Below are positions 1-6,518 of a stretch of DNA of 9,399 bases, piece by piece; the stretch's first letter is position 1; the number at the start of each line of letters is the position of its first letter. The stretch lies in the NCBI GenBank assembly GCA_049975065.1, contig JBNGDN010000079.1. The stretch is one strand, 5' to 3'. Position numbers and translations under genes: made by a program. The notes under the pieces were generated by a model. It saw only the letters and a program-made list of their open reading frames with translations, was not told the origin of the DNA and did no database searches. The DNA comes from Hydrogenovibrio sp049975065. GTDB lineage: Bacteria; Pseudomonadota; Gammaproteobacteria; Thiomicrospirales; Thiomicrospiraceae.

Positions 1-1613
1 TGGTTACGCGCTTCCACCAACTCCTTCAGCTTGGCATCTTCCTCCGCATGCGCTTCCGCATCTTTCACCATCGCTTCAATTTCGTCTTCGGACAGACCGG
101 AAGACGCTTGAATGGTGATGTGCTGTTCTTTATTGGTGGCCTTGTCTTTCGCCGAAACGTTCAGGATACCGTTGGCATCAATGTCGAACGTCACTTCGAT
201 TTGTGGCGTACCACGCGGTGCCGGCGGGATTTCGTCCAAGTTAAACTGCCCCAGCGACTTGTTGCCAGAAGACATTTCGCGCTCACCCTGCAGCACGTGA
301 ATGGTCACGGCAGACTGATTGTCTTCCGCCGTTGAGAAGGTTTGCGACTTCCGTGTCGGAATCGTGGTGTTCTTCTCAATCAACTTGGTCATCACGCCCC
401 CCATGGTTTCAATCCCCAAGGACAGCGGGGTCACGTCCAGCAACAGCACGTCGTTGACATCACCGGAAAGCACGCCCCCCTGAATGGCCGCACCCATAGC
501 GACCGCTTCATCCGGGTTCACGTCTTTACGTGGCTCTTTACCGAAGAATTCTTTAACAGCCGCCTGAACCATTGGAACGCGTGTGGAACCCCCCACCAAA
601 ATAACATCATCAATTTCAGATGCGGATAAACCGGCGTCTTTAAGCGCTGTCTTACAGGGGTCGATTGAACGTTGCACCAATTTCTCGATCAAGGATTCGA
701 ACTTGGCACGGGTGATTTTCATGTTCAAGTGTTTCGGACCGGTCGCATCCGCCGTGACATACGGCAGGTTGATGTCGGTCTGTTCACGCGAGGACAGCTC
801 GATTTTGGCTTTTTCCGCCGCTTCACGCACACGTTGCAACGCCAATTTATCCAGTTTTAAATCTACGTTCTGGTCTTTCTTGAATTCTTCAGCGATGTAA
901 TCCACGATGACATTATCAAAGTCTTCCCCACCCAAGAAGGTGTCACCATTGGTCGAAAGCACTTCGACTTGTTTTTCACCGTCCAGATCGGCTACTTCGA
1001 TGATGGAAATATCGAAGGTCCCGCCACCCAGATCGTACACTGCGATTTTGCTGTCGCTTTTGACTTTATCCATACCATACGCCAAAGCCGCTGCCGTCGG
1101 TTCGTTGATGATACGCTTCACTTCCAGACCGGCAATTTTACCGGCATCTTTGGTGGCTTGACGTTGCGAGTCGTTGAAGTAGGCCGGAACGGTAATAACC
1201 GCTTCGGTCACTTCGTGCCCCAGATAATCTTCGGCGGTTTTCTTCATTTTCATCAAGGTGCGCGCGGAGACTTCCTGAGGAGACAGCTTTTTGTCGCCCA
1301 CTTCCACCCAAGCATCACCGTTGTCGGCTGCCACGATTTTATAAGGCACCATGTCCTTGTCTTTTTTCACCACATCGTCTTCGGCACGACGACCGATCAG
1401 ACGCTTAATGGCAAACAAGGTGTTTTCAGGGTTCGTGACCGCTTGACGCTTGGCCGAGTCCCCGACCAAAACCTCGCCGTCGCTGGCATACGCCACGATG
1501 GACGGCGTGGTACGCGCACCTTCCGCGTTTGGAATGACTTTGGTTTCTTTACCTTCCATAACCGCCACACAGGAGTTGGTGGTTCCGAGGTCAATACCGA
1601 TAATTTTTCCCAT
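1..1613 (-). CDS. dnaK: Molecular chaperone DnaK (Hsp70), 3' end beyond window
   Basis: Hsp70 chaperone that binds exposed hydrophobic peptides in the cytoplasm and cycles between ATP and ADP states with DnaJ and GrpE. The reading frame starts at ATG 1613-1611 (MGKIIGIDLGTTNSCV), with GGAG (1625-1622) 8 nt upstream, and stays open to base 1, giving 537 codons. Visible landmarks are the phosphate-1 loop GIDLGTTNS (residues 6-14), Lys70 in FAIKRLIGRR, the phosphate-2 motif DLGGGTFD near residue 195, VILVGGSTRVP near 340, and the interdomain linker region DVTPLSLGIETMGG near 390-402. The substrate-binding beta domain follows. The last 100 or so residues (lid helices and tail) lie outside the window, going by a usual length near 640. 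It is the last heat-shock gene visible in the cluster; dnaJ is the expected next gene but is not seen. A sigma-32-like promoter lies about 80 nt upstream. Confidence 0.98.
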   Translation of the reverse strand, partial: MGKIIGIDLGTTNSCVAVMEGKETKVIPNAEGARTTPSIVAYASDGEVLVGDSAKRQAVTNPENTLFAIKRLIGRRAEDDVVKKDKDMVPYKIVAADNGDAWVEVGDKKLSPQEVSARTLMKMKKTAEDYLGHEVTEAVITVPAYFNDSQRQATKDAGKIAGLEVKRIINEPTAAALAYGMDKVKSDSKIAVYDLGGGTFDISIIEVADLDGEKQVEVLSTNGDTFLGGEDFDNVIVDYIAEEFKKDQNVDLKLDKLALQRVREAAEKAKIELSSREQTDINLPYVTADATGPKHLNMKITRAKFESLIEKLVQRSIDPCKTALKDAGLSASEIDDVILVGGSTRVPMVQAAVKEFFGKEPRKDVNPDEAVAMGAAIQGGVLSGDVNDVLLLDVTPLSLGIETMGGVMTKLIEKNTTIPTRKSQTFSTAEDNQSAVTIHVLQGEREMSSGNKSLGQFNLDEIPPAPRGTPQIEVTFDIDANGILNVSAKDKATNKEQHITIQASSGLSEDEIEAMVKDAEAHAEEDAKLKELVEARN

Positions 1614-1635
1614 TCGATTTTCTCCAAATTTCAAT

Positions 1636-1652
1636 GCTTTGCAATGCAAAGC
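1636..1652 (-). other. Inverted repeat in the dnaK 5' leader
   Basis: GCTTTGC and GCAAAGC are perfect 7-nt arms around a 3-nt centre, between the predicted dnaK transcription start and its Shine-Dalgarno sequence, ending 10 nt before GGAG. On the minus strand it is not followed by a T-run, so it is not a convincing terminator. It may be a leader hairpin affecting mRNA stability or translation, or a protein-binding site; neither is shown. Confidence 0.45.
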
Positions 1653-1693
1653 GAACTCATTTTTTAACAATAACTTCATTGGTTACAGTGTAT

Positions 1694-1719
1694 ATATGGC
1701 GTCAAAAGCCGTATTCAAG
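1694..1719 (-). promoter_or_regulatory. Sigma-32-type heat-shock promoter for dnaK
   Basis: Reading the minus strand, CTTGAA (1719-1714) is followed after 12 nt by CGCCATAT (1701-1694). This resembles the sigma-32 consensus CTTGAA-N13/14-CCCCATNT, with a slightly short spacer and one substitution in the -10-like part. It lies in the 128-nt gap between grpE and dnaK and would give a leader of roughly 75 nt. The same stretch could serve as a housekeeping promoter (TTGAAT with TATATA/TATACA about 16-18 nt later), so dnaK may have basal and heat-induced transcription from one place. Confidence 0.6.
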
Positions 1720-1741
1720 CGTAATCCAAATTTTTTTCACT

Positions 1742-2299
1742 TTACTGTGCGACCACCACCCGAGCCGGGCGCACCAGACGCTCGTTCAGCACATAGCCCT
1801 TCTGAAAAACCTCCATCACCACTTGTGACTCGTGATCCGGCGACGGCACCATGGTCATGGCTTCGTGCAACTGTGGGTTAAATTTCTCACCCGCGGGATC
1901 CACACGCTCCACATTAAATTTCTGCATCACATCCAAAAATTGCTTAAACGTCATCTCCAAACCTTCACGAATACTGTCGGCGGAGGCATCCTCTTTCGAT
2001 GCCGCATCCAGGCCCATTTCCATGGAGTCCAGTACCGGCAGCAATTCGCCAACGAATTTTTCCAACGCAAATTTATGAGCATTTTCCACATCCATGCGCG
2101 TGCGACGCTTCAAGTTTTCCATATCGGCCAGGGTGCGCAGCGCCAATTCCTTTTGCGCTTCGGCTTCCCGCTTGGTTTCCGAAAGCATGGCTTCCAAGTC
2201 GTGTTCAACCGCATCTTCGGCCTGATGGGTTTCCTCAGAAACACCGTCTTCCGCAGTTGGAATCGGCTCTTCGTTCAGTTCTGTCTTGTTTTCAGACAT
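1742..2299 (-). CDS. grpE: Nucleotide exchange factor GrpE
   Basis: Co-chaperone that releases ADP from DnaK and so resets its substrate-binding cycle. The protein is 185 residues. An acidic, low-complexity N-terminus (about 1-38) leads into a long charged coiled-coil helix (about 38-100, with the conserved ENLKRRTRMDVENAHKFA stretch at 61-78). The C-terminal beta domain carries the family signature: FNPQLHEAM (140-148), then HESQVVMEVFQKGYVLNERLV with the final RPARVVVA. The frame is open for 9 more codons upstream, to 2326, but ATG 2299-2297 is chosen because GGAG (2311-2308) lies 8 nt before it. That Shine-Dalgarno sits inside an inverted repeat. The gene lies between hrcA and dnaK, with about 128 nt on each side and its own heat-shock-type promoter. 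Confidence 0.97.
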   Translation of the reverse strand: MSENKTELNEEPIPTAEDGVSEETHQAEDAVEHDLEAMLSETKREAEAQKELALRTLADMENLKRRTRMDVENAHKFALEKFVGELLPVLDSMEMGLDAASKEDASADSIREGLEMTFKQFLDVMQKFNVERVDPAGEKFNPQLHEAMTMVPSPDHESQVVMEVFQKGYVLNERLVRPARVVVAQ

Positions 2300-2302
2300 A
2301 AA

Positions 2303-2318
2303 AATTTCTCCAGAAATT
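2303..2318 (-). promoter_or_regulatory. Hairpin enclosing the grpE ribosome binding site
   Basis: AATTTCT-GG-AGAAATT on the minus strand is a perfect inverted repeat. As RNA it can fold as a 6-bp stem AAUUUC/GAAAUU with a UGGA loop. The grpE Shine-Dalgarno GGAG (2311-2308) is in the loop and start of the 3' arm, 8 nt from the ATG. A weak, mostly A-U stem over the ribosome binding site of a heat-shock gene is what a simple RNA thermometer would look like. The structure is read from sequence; the thermosensor role is inferred. Confidence 0.4.
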
Positions 2319-2337
2319 AATGACAATCGAAAAGGGT

Positions 2338-2364
2338 AATGGGGGCGCTTGACGGGCTTTCAAC
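2338..2364 (-). promoter_or_regulatory. Sigma-32-type heat-shock promoter for grpE
   Basis: On the minus strand GTTGAA (2364-2359) and CCCCAT (2344-2339), within CCCCCATTA, are separated by 14 nt, a close fit to CTTGAA-N13/14-CCCCATTT. It lies in the gap between hrcA and grpE and would give a leader of about 30-35 nt containing the Shine-Dalgarno hairpin. No CIRCE operator is visible here. Confidence 0.7.
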
Positions 2365-2426
2365 CCCGGCGACCATCGAATCATGCACATAATTGATGAA
2401 AACTCAGGTTCATTCAAAAAATGGGA

Positions 2427-3455
2427 CTACTTATTCAATAGTGAACTGAGAATCCGTGCCGTCATATCGACATGCGGCACAATTTTGTCATACGGCATGC
2501 GGCTGGGCCCCACCACGCCGAGCACCCCCAGCACCTCACCATCCCGTTCATAGGGCGTGGTGATGACGCTGCAATTTTGATAAATCTCATTACCGCACTC
2601 ACGGCCGATAAACACTTGAACCCCCTTCGCCTGCATACTTTTATTCAGCAACGCCAGCATTTCGGAGTGTTCTTCAAACGACTGAAATAACGCCCGCAGT
2701 TTTTCCGCATCCGCCAACTCATCGTAATTCAATAAATTGGTTTTACCGGAAATAAAATAGGGCATTTTCGGCTGCATTTTGCTGCCAATGGCTTCGTCCG
2801 TCGCTTCGACAATCGACACCATCAGTTGATCCATGGTTTGCCGCAATTCATCCATGCGTTTGACCAATAACGACTTGACCTCGTGCAAATGACGCCCCGA
2901 AAAATGGGTGTTCAGATAATTAGCCGCCTGTTCCAAATGCGAGGCCGACACCGCCGATTCGAATTCAATCACCCGGTTTTGCACATCCAAATCATTCAAC
3001 ACCAGCACCACCAGCGCCCGTTTATCACTCAAACGCACAAAATCGATGTGGCGCAACACCTCCTGCTCCTGATTCGGCAGCATCACCAGGCTCGCCATGC
3101 CGGTCAAGCCAGACAGTATCTGCGAAGCCGACCCCAATAACTCCTGCTGCGTCTGCGCCTTATCAAACCCCTGCTGAATTTGTTTCTGATAATGGGCATT
3201 GAGCGGTTGAACGGTTAGAATTGAATCGACAAACACCCGAAAGCCATGATCCGTCGGCACGCGTCCCGCCGAAGTGTGTGGCGAATGAATCAACCCCATT
3301 TTCTCCAGATCCGCCATCACATTGCGAATGGTGGCGGAACTGACCCCCACATCCGGCATTTTCGCCAACAAGGATGACCCCACAGGTTTCCCTTCGTTTA
3401 GGTATAATGCCATCAGGTGTTTGAACAGCAGTTGTGATCGTTCATTCAGGTTCAT
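2427..3455 (-). CDS. hrcA: Heat-inducible transcription repressor HrcA
   Basis: Repressor that normally binds CIRCE operators in front of groESL or dnaK operons and is inactivated on heat stress. The 342-residue length is typical. The N-terminal winged helix (about 1-75) has the hallmark GVSSATIRNVMADLEKMGLI (residues 37-56) and SPHTSAGRVPTDHGFRVFVD (58-77). A central dimerisation/GAF-like region follows. The conserved C-terminus is GVVGPSRMPYDK (313-324). The start MNLNERSQLL fits the family although no strong Shine-Dalgarno precedes it, which suggests weak translation suited to a repressor. It is the first gene of the minus-strand cluster and diverges from nadK across 114 nt. No CIRCE element is seen upstream of it, of grpE or of dnaK, so its targets, perhaps groESL, are probably elsewhere. 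Confidence 0.96.
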   Translation of the reverse strand: MNLNERSQLLFKHLMALYLNEGKPVGSSLLAKMPDVGVSSATIRNVMADLEKMGLIHSPHTSAGRVPTDHGFRVFVDSILTVQPLNAHYQKQIQQGFDKAQTQQELLGSASQILSGLTGMASLVMLPNQEQEVLRHIDFVRLSDKRALVVLVLNDLDVQNRVIEFESAVSASHLEQAANYLNTHFSGRHLHEVKSLLVKRMDELRQTMDQLMVSIVEATDEAIGSKMQPKMPYFISGKTNLLNYDELADAEKLRALFQSFEEHSEMLALLNKSMQAKGVQVFIGRECGNEIYQNCSVITTPYERDGEVLGVLGVVGPSRMPYDKIVPHVDMTARILSSLLNK

Positions 3456-3498
3456 ATCGACTCGGTGACTCAGCGGTTTTCTTAGTAACCTTACGATT

Positions 3499-3524
3499 AT
3501 GGGGATTGACGGTCATTTTTCAAG
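3499..3524 (-). promoter_or_regulatory. Sigma-32-type heat-shock promoter for hrcA
   Basis: On the minus strand CTTGAA (3524-3519) is an exact match to the sigma-32 -35 core, and CCCCATAA (3504-3497) follows after 14 nt. It is the best match of the three heat-shock promoters in this window. It lies in the hrcA/nadK divergent gap, about 45-70 nt from the nadK start and about 40 nt from the hrcA start. Confidence 0.75.
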
Positions 3525-3569
3525 TCACACTGCCCAAGCCGCCCCAGCTGCGAGAACAAGGAAGTAGCA

Positions 3570-4445
3570 ATGTTCCATAAAATCGGCATTTTTGCAAAAT
3601 ACAACGGCATTCAATCCTGGGATGTCATCGATAAACTGATTCTGTATTTTCAAGACAAACAGAAACGGGTTCTGCTGGATGAACGCTCCTGCTCCGACTT
3701 TCCCATTGACCGCTACGGCATTGAACGTCTGCCGCGCCCGGAACTGCTTAAAACCATTGACTTCGCCATTGTCGTCGGCGGCGACGGCACTTTTTTGGAT
3801 GTCGCACGCGCCATAGTCGATTATCAGGTGCCACTCCTGGGCGTCAATCTCGGCCGCCTCGGGTTTCTCACTGACGTCTCACCCGACACCATGTTCGACA
3901 CCCTTGACGAAGTCCTGGCGGACAATTACCAATGTGAAGAACGCACCCTGCTGAAAGTGGTGGTGCAAAAAGAAGGCGAAACCCTATTCGAAGAAGTGGC
4001 CTTTAACGATGTGGTGCTGCACAAAAACGACTCCCCACGCATGATTGAATTCGAAACCTTTGTCAATCAACGTTTTTTAAACAGTCAACGTTCCGATGGC
4101 CTGATCGTCTCAACGCCGACCGGCTCCACCGCCTACTCCCTTTCCGCTGGCGGCCCGATTGTCGATGCCGGGCTGAACGTCATCACGCTGGTGTCAATTA
4201 ACCCGCACACCATGAGCAACCGCCCGGTAGTGGTCTCCGGCGACAGCGAGATTCGCATTCGACCCCACGCCAACTGTTGCGGCGTCGCGTCCATTATCTG
4301 TGACGGGCAACGCTCCTTTCAGTTTATGACCCATTACGAAACCATTGTGACGCGCCATCCGAATTTTATTAAAATGGTGCACCCCAAAAACCATGATCAT
4401 TACGAACTGCTCAGAGCCAAGCTCAACTGGGGACAAAAGCTGTAA
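3570..4445 (+). CDS. nadK: NAD kinase (ATP-dependent NAD+ 2'-phosphotransferase)
   Basis: Phosphorylates NAD+ to NADP+ in the cytoplasm and so sets the NADP(H) pool. The 291 residues match the usual length of proteobacterial NadK. Motifs seen are the catalytic VVGGDGTFLDVAR (68-80, with GGDGT at 70-74), GVNLGRLGFLTD (91-102), the nucleotide-binding FNDVVLHK (145-152), and TPTGSTAYSLSAGGPI (182-197). The start ATG 3570 is preceded by AAGGA about 7-8 nt upstream. It diverges from hrcA and is followed 48 nt later by recN, a pair also found together next to grpE in E. coli. No clear housekeeping promoter was identified in the 114-nt upstream gap, which is shared with the hrcA heat-shock promoter. 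Confidence 0.97.
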   Translation: MFHKIGIFAKYNGIQSWDVIDKLILYFQDKQKRVLLDERSCSDFPIDRYGIERLPRPELLKTIDFAIVVGGDGTFLDVARAIVDYQVPLLGVNLGRLGFLTDVSPDTMFDTLDEVLADNYQCEERTLLKVVVQKEGETLFEEVAFNDVVLHKNDSPRMIEFETFVNQRFLNSQRSDGLIVSTPTGSTAYSLSAGGPIVDAGLNVITLVSINPHTMSNRPVVVSGDSEIRIRPHANCCGVASIICDGQRSFQFMTHYETIVTRHPNFIKMVHPKNHDHYELLRAKLNWGQKL

Positions 4446-4493
4446 AATCTAAAAACTTCCCAAGTGGACGCGATACAAGGATTAAGCCACACC

Positions 4494-6164
4494 ATGTTAC
4501 AAGAGTTGACCATTCAAAATTTGGCGCTGATTGAAAAACTGCATTTAACCTTTGAAGCGGGCTTCACCACCCTCACTGGCGAAACCGGTGCCGGCAAATC
4601 CATTCTGCTCGATGCCCTCGGGCTGGCACTCGGCGAACGTGCCGACAGCACGCTGGTACGCCACGGCACCCCCAAAGCCGACATCACCGCCGACTTCGAC
4701 ATTCACCGCCTGCCCAGTGTTCAGGCCTGGCTAAAAGACAACGAACTCGACGAAGACAACAGTTGCCTGCTGCGCCGCACCCTCACCGCAGAAGGGCGCT
4801 CTAAAGCTTACATTAACGGCTTGCCCGCCTCGGTATCGCAGCTCAAGCAACTCAGTGCCCAGCTCATTGACATTCACGGTCAGCACGAACACCAATCCCT
4901 GATGCACAGCCGTCAGCAACTCGACCTGCTCGACGCCTACGCCCAGCACCCAACCCCCCTGGCACAGACCGCAAAAAACTACCAGGCCTGGCAAAAATTG
5001 AATCAACGTTACGAAGAACTGCACGCTTCGCAAGCGGATCGCCAGAGCAAACAGGCATTATTGGAATTTCAATTGTCGGAATTCGATAAGGTGCACCCGC
5101 AAGCCGATGAATTTGAAACCCTCTCCGAAGAGCAAAACACCCTGTCGCACGCCAGCGAAATCAAACAAGCGGTGCACAACGCTTACGAAGCCATTGAAGG
5201 CGACGACGGCCTGACCCACAAACTGTCACAAGCCATTGCCGAACTGGAAAACGTCAGCGACTTTTCCCCGCAACTGAGCGAGGCACTGGCGCAACTTAAC
5301 TCCATCCAAATCGACTGTCAGGCCGTGGCCGACGACATTCAAGCGCAAAACCATCATGTCGAACTCGACCCAGAGCGCCTGCAACAAGTGGACGAACGTC
5401 TGGCCGAACTCTTCGGACTGGCGAAAAAATACCAACTCGACCCAGAACAACTGGTCCGCAAGCATCACGAAATTCGCGAGGCGCTCGCCGAACTCACCGA
5501 CTCGGATCAATCCTTAGACACCTTGAAACAGGACATCGACCAGGCCTGGCAAAACTTCACGCAGGCCGCCGACAAACTGCACCAATCCCGCCGGAAAGCC
5601 GCCAAACAACTCAGCGATAACGTCACCGCCGCCATGCAAACGCTGGGCATGGAAAACGGTCACTTTCAAATCGACGTTGACACCACTGACAAAGCCAGCG
5701 CCCTCGGCTTGGACAAGGTGCAGTTTCAAGTCAGCGCCAACAAAGGCCAGCCATTGCAACCGCTGGCCAAAGTCGCCTCCGGCGGGGAACTCTCGCGCAT
5801 CAGCCTCGCCATTCAAGTCGCCAGCGCCGAAGTCGCCAGCCTGCCCTCGATGATTTTCGACGAAGTGGATGTCGGCATCGGCGGCGGCATCGCAGAAGTG
5901 GTCGGTCAGAAAATGCAACAGCTTGGACGCCATCGCCAAGTCTTCTCCATCACTCATCTGGCACAGGTGGCCGCTTACGGCGACCAGCAACTGCACATTC
6001 GCAAACGCACCGAAAAGAATCAAACCAAAACCCAAGTGCAGCCACTGGATGAAAGCGAGCGCGTCCAAGAGCTGGCGCGTATGCTCGGCGGCGTCCAACT
6101 CACCGAACACACCCTAAAACACGCCGAAGAAATGCTCACCCTCGCACAACAGCGCAAACTCTAA
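4494..6164 (+). CDS. recN: DNA repair protein RecN
   Basis: SMC-like ATPase that acts early in recombinational repair of DNA double-strand breaks. From ATG 4494 the protein is 556 residues, close to E. coli RecN (553). Walker A is GETGAGKS (29-36), within the typical N-terminus MLQELTIQNLALIEKL. The central 150-400 region is rich in Glu, Gln, Leu and Ala and is the expected coiled-coil arm. The C-terminal head has the ABC signature VASGGELSRISLAIQ (about 425-440), Walker B MIFDEVDVGIGG (about 452-463) and the His switch in SITHLAQVAAYGD (about 484-496). A GTG at 4464 in the same frame would add ten residues not typical of the family. ATG 4494 has AAGGA about 12 nt upstream, which is somewhat far. 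It is probably co-transcribed with nadK. No complete LexA box is seen in the 48-nt gap. Confidence 0.97.
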   Translation: MLQELTIQNLALIEKLHLTFEAGFTTLTGETGAGKSILLDALGLALGERADSTLVRHGTPKADITADFDIHRLPSVQAWLKDNELDEDNSCLLRRTLTAEGRSKAYINGLPASVSQLKQLSAQLIDIHGQHEHQSLMHSRQQLDLLDAYAQHPTPLAQTAKNYQAWQKLNQRYEELHASQADRQSKQALLEFQLSEFDKVHPQADEFETLSEEQNTLSHASEIKQAVHNAYEAIEGDDGLTHKLSQAIAELENVSDFSPQLSEALAQLNSIQIDCQAVADDIQAQNHHVELDPERLQQVDERLAELFGLAKKYQLDPEQLVRKHHEIREALAELTDSDQSLDTLKQDIDQAWQNFTQAADKLHQSRRKAAKQLSDNVTAAMQTLGMENGHFQIDVDTTDKASALGLDKVQFQVSANKGQPLQPLAKVASGGELSRISLAIQVASAEVASLPSMIFDEVDVGIGGGIAEVVGQKMQQLGRHRQVFSITHLAQVAAYGDQQLHIRKRTEKNQTKTQVQPLDESERVQELARMLGGVQLTEHTLKHAEEMLTLAQQRKL

Positions 6165-6178
6165 AAATGAGGACAGTG

Positions 6179-6196
6179 TGACATTTGTGACATTTC
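6179..6196. repeat. Two tandem copies of a 9-bp unit after recN
   Basis: TGACATTTG followed directly by TGACATTTC, starting 15 nt after the recN stop codon. With only two units this may be chance or a small slippage product. No function is apparent. Confidence 0.5.
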
Positions 6197-6222
6197 GCCA
6201 GGCCTGGTGATATTGGTTTTTT
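6195..6222 (+). terminator. Weak candidate terminator of nadK-recN
   Basis: TCGCCA/TGGTGA can pair as a 6-bp stem (one G-U) around a GGCC loop, containing the palindrome CCAGGCCTGG, about 30 nt after the recN stop. A run of six T (6217-6222) follows, but only after a 6-nt gap, so this is a poor match to an intrinsic terminator. No better candidate is visible before the sequence gap. Confidence 0.3.
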
Positions 6223-6233
6223 GAACCACAGAG

Positions 6234-6333
6234 NNNNNNNNNNNNNNNNNNNNNNNNNNNNNNNNNNNNNNNNNNNNNNNNNNNNNNNNNNNNNNNNNNN
6301 NNNNNNNNNNNNNNNNNNNNNNNNNNNNNNNNN
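6234..6333. other. Run of 100 N (assembly gap)
   Basis: Exactly 100 undetermined bases, the usual placeholder for a scaffold gap of unknown size. No gene content can be claimed inside it. TTTGAAC occurs on both edges (6220-6226 and 6334-6340), which may reflect a repeat at the break. Confidence 0.95.
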
Positions 6334-6360
6334 TTTGAACTGGACTGTCAATCCTTTTCA

Positions 6361-6390
6361 TGTCACCCTGAGCGAAGCCGAAGGGTCTCA
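6361..6390. repeat. REP-like imperfect palindrome
   Basis: ACCCTGAGCGAAG and CCGAAGGGT form an imperfect stem-loop with closing arms ACCCT/AGGGT. A second match, GGCTTCGGC, appears at about 6435-6443 and is complementary to the GCCGAAG part (6377-6383). CCTGAGCGAAG-type palindromes are, from general knowledge, common multicopy intergenic elements in diverse bacteria. The copy number cannot be judged from this window. The rest of the non-coding stretch to 6518 shows no gene. Confidence 0.45.
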
Positions 6391-6518
6391 CACCGGCAAA
6401 CGTACAAGTTCACACACTGCTAACCCGCCCGAGAGGCTTCGGCGGCACTCAATATAACACCCGTTAAAGCCTTCTCTGAGCCTCTGTGTCTCTATGGTTG
6501 TCGTCTGTACACAAATTT

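Larger units (their letters stand above)
6224..6499. repeat. Possible dispersed repeat element with inverted ends, interrupted by the gap
   Basis: The left edge of the gap carries AACCACAGAG (6224-6233), and AACCATAGAG is found on the opposite strand at 6499-6490, a 9-of-10 match in inverted orientation. On that strand the right copy continues as ACACAGAGGCTCAGAGAAGG, a chain of CAGAG-type units. Between them lie the N gap and the REP-like sequence. AACCACAGAG-type chains are, from general knowledge, recurrent intergenic repeats in bacterial genomes. The stretch is non-coding and lies between convergent genes. Its true length is unknown because of the gap. Confidence 0.45.

Noticed and set aside
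969..1667. A 232-codon plus-strand open frame over the dnaK start
   Set aside because: It runs antisense to well-supported dnaK, is rich in His, Phe and Arg as expected of antisense frames, and matches no family I know.
2300..2326. Upstream start for grpE at 2326
   Set aside because: Its coding stretch would overlap the Shine-Dalgarno GGAG that serves ATG 2299, and the extra nine residues are not typical of GrpE.
3506..3534. Plus-strand TTGACG as a nadK -35 box
   Set aside because: The hexamer at the right distance (ACTGCC) does not resemble a -10 box.
4440..4455. Possible LexA box between nadK and recN
   Set aside because: CTGT is present, but the right half needed after 8 nt (ACAG) reads AAAA, so only half of the palindrome is present.
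4464..4493. Upstream GTG start for recN
   Set aside because: It adds ten residues before the typical RecN N-terminus and has no Shine-Dalgarno; ATG 4494 fits family length and sequence.
5514..6110. A 198-codon minus-strand open frame inside recN
   Set aside because: It is a shadow of the conserved RecN C-terminal ATPase domain, caused by codon bias at the third position.
6165..6518. CRISPR, tRNA or small gene in the recN/cytochrome gap
   Set aside because: There is no regular direct repeat with spacers, no tRNA-like fold and no open frame with a ribosome binding site; the unknown bases cannot be judged.
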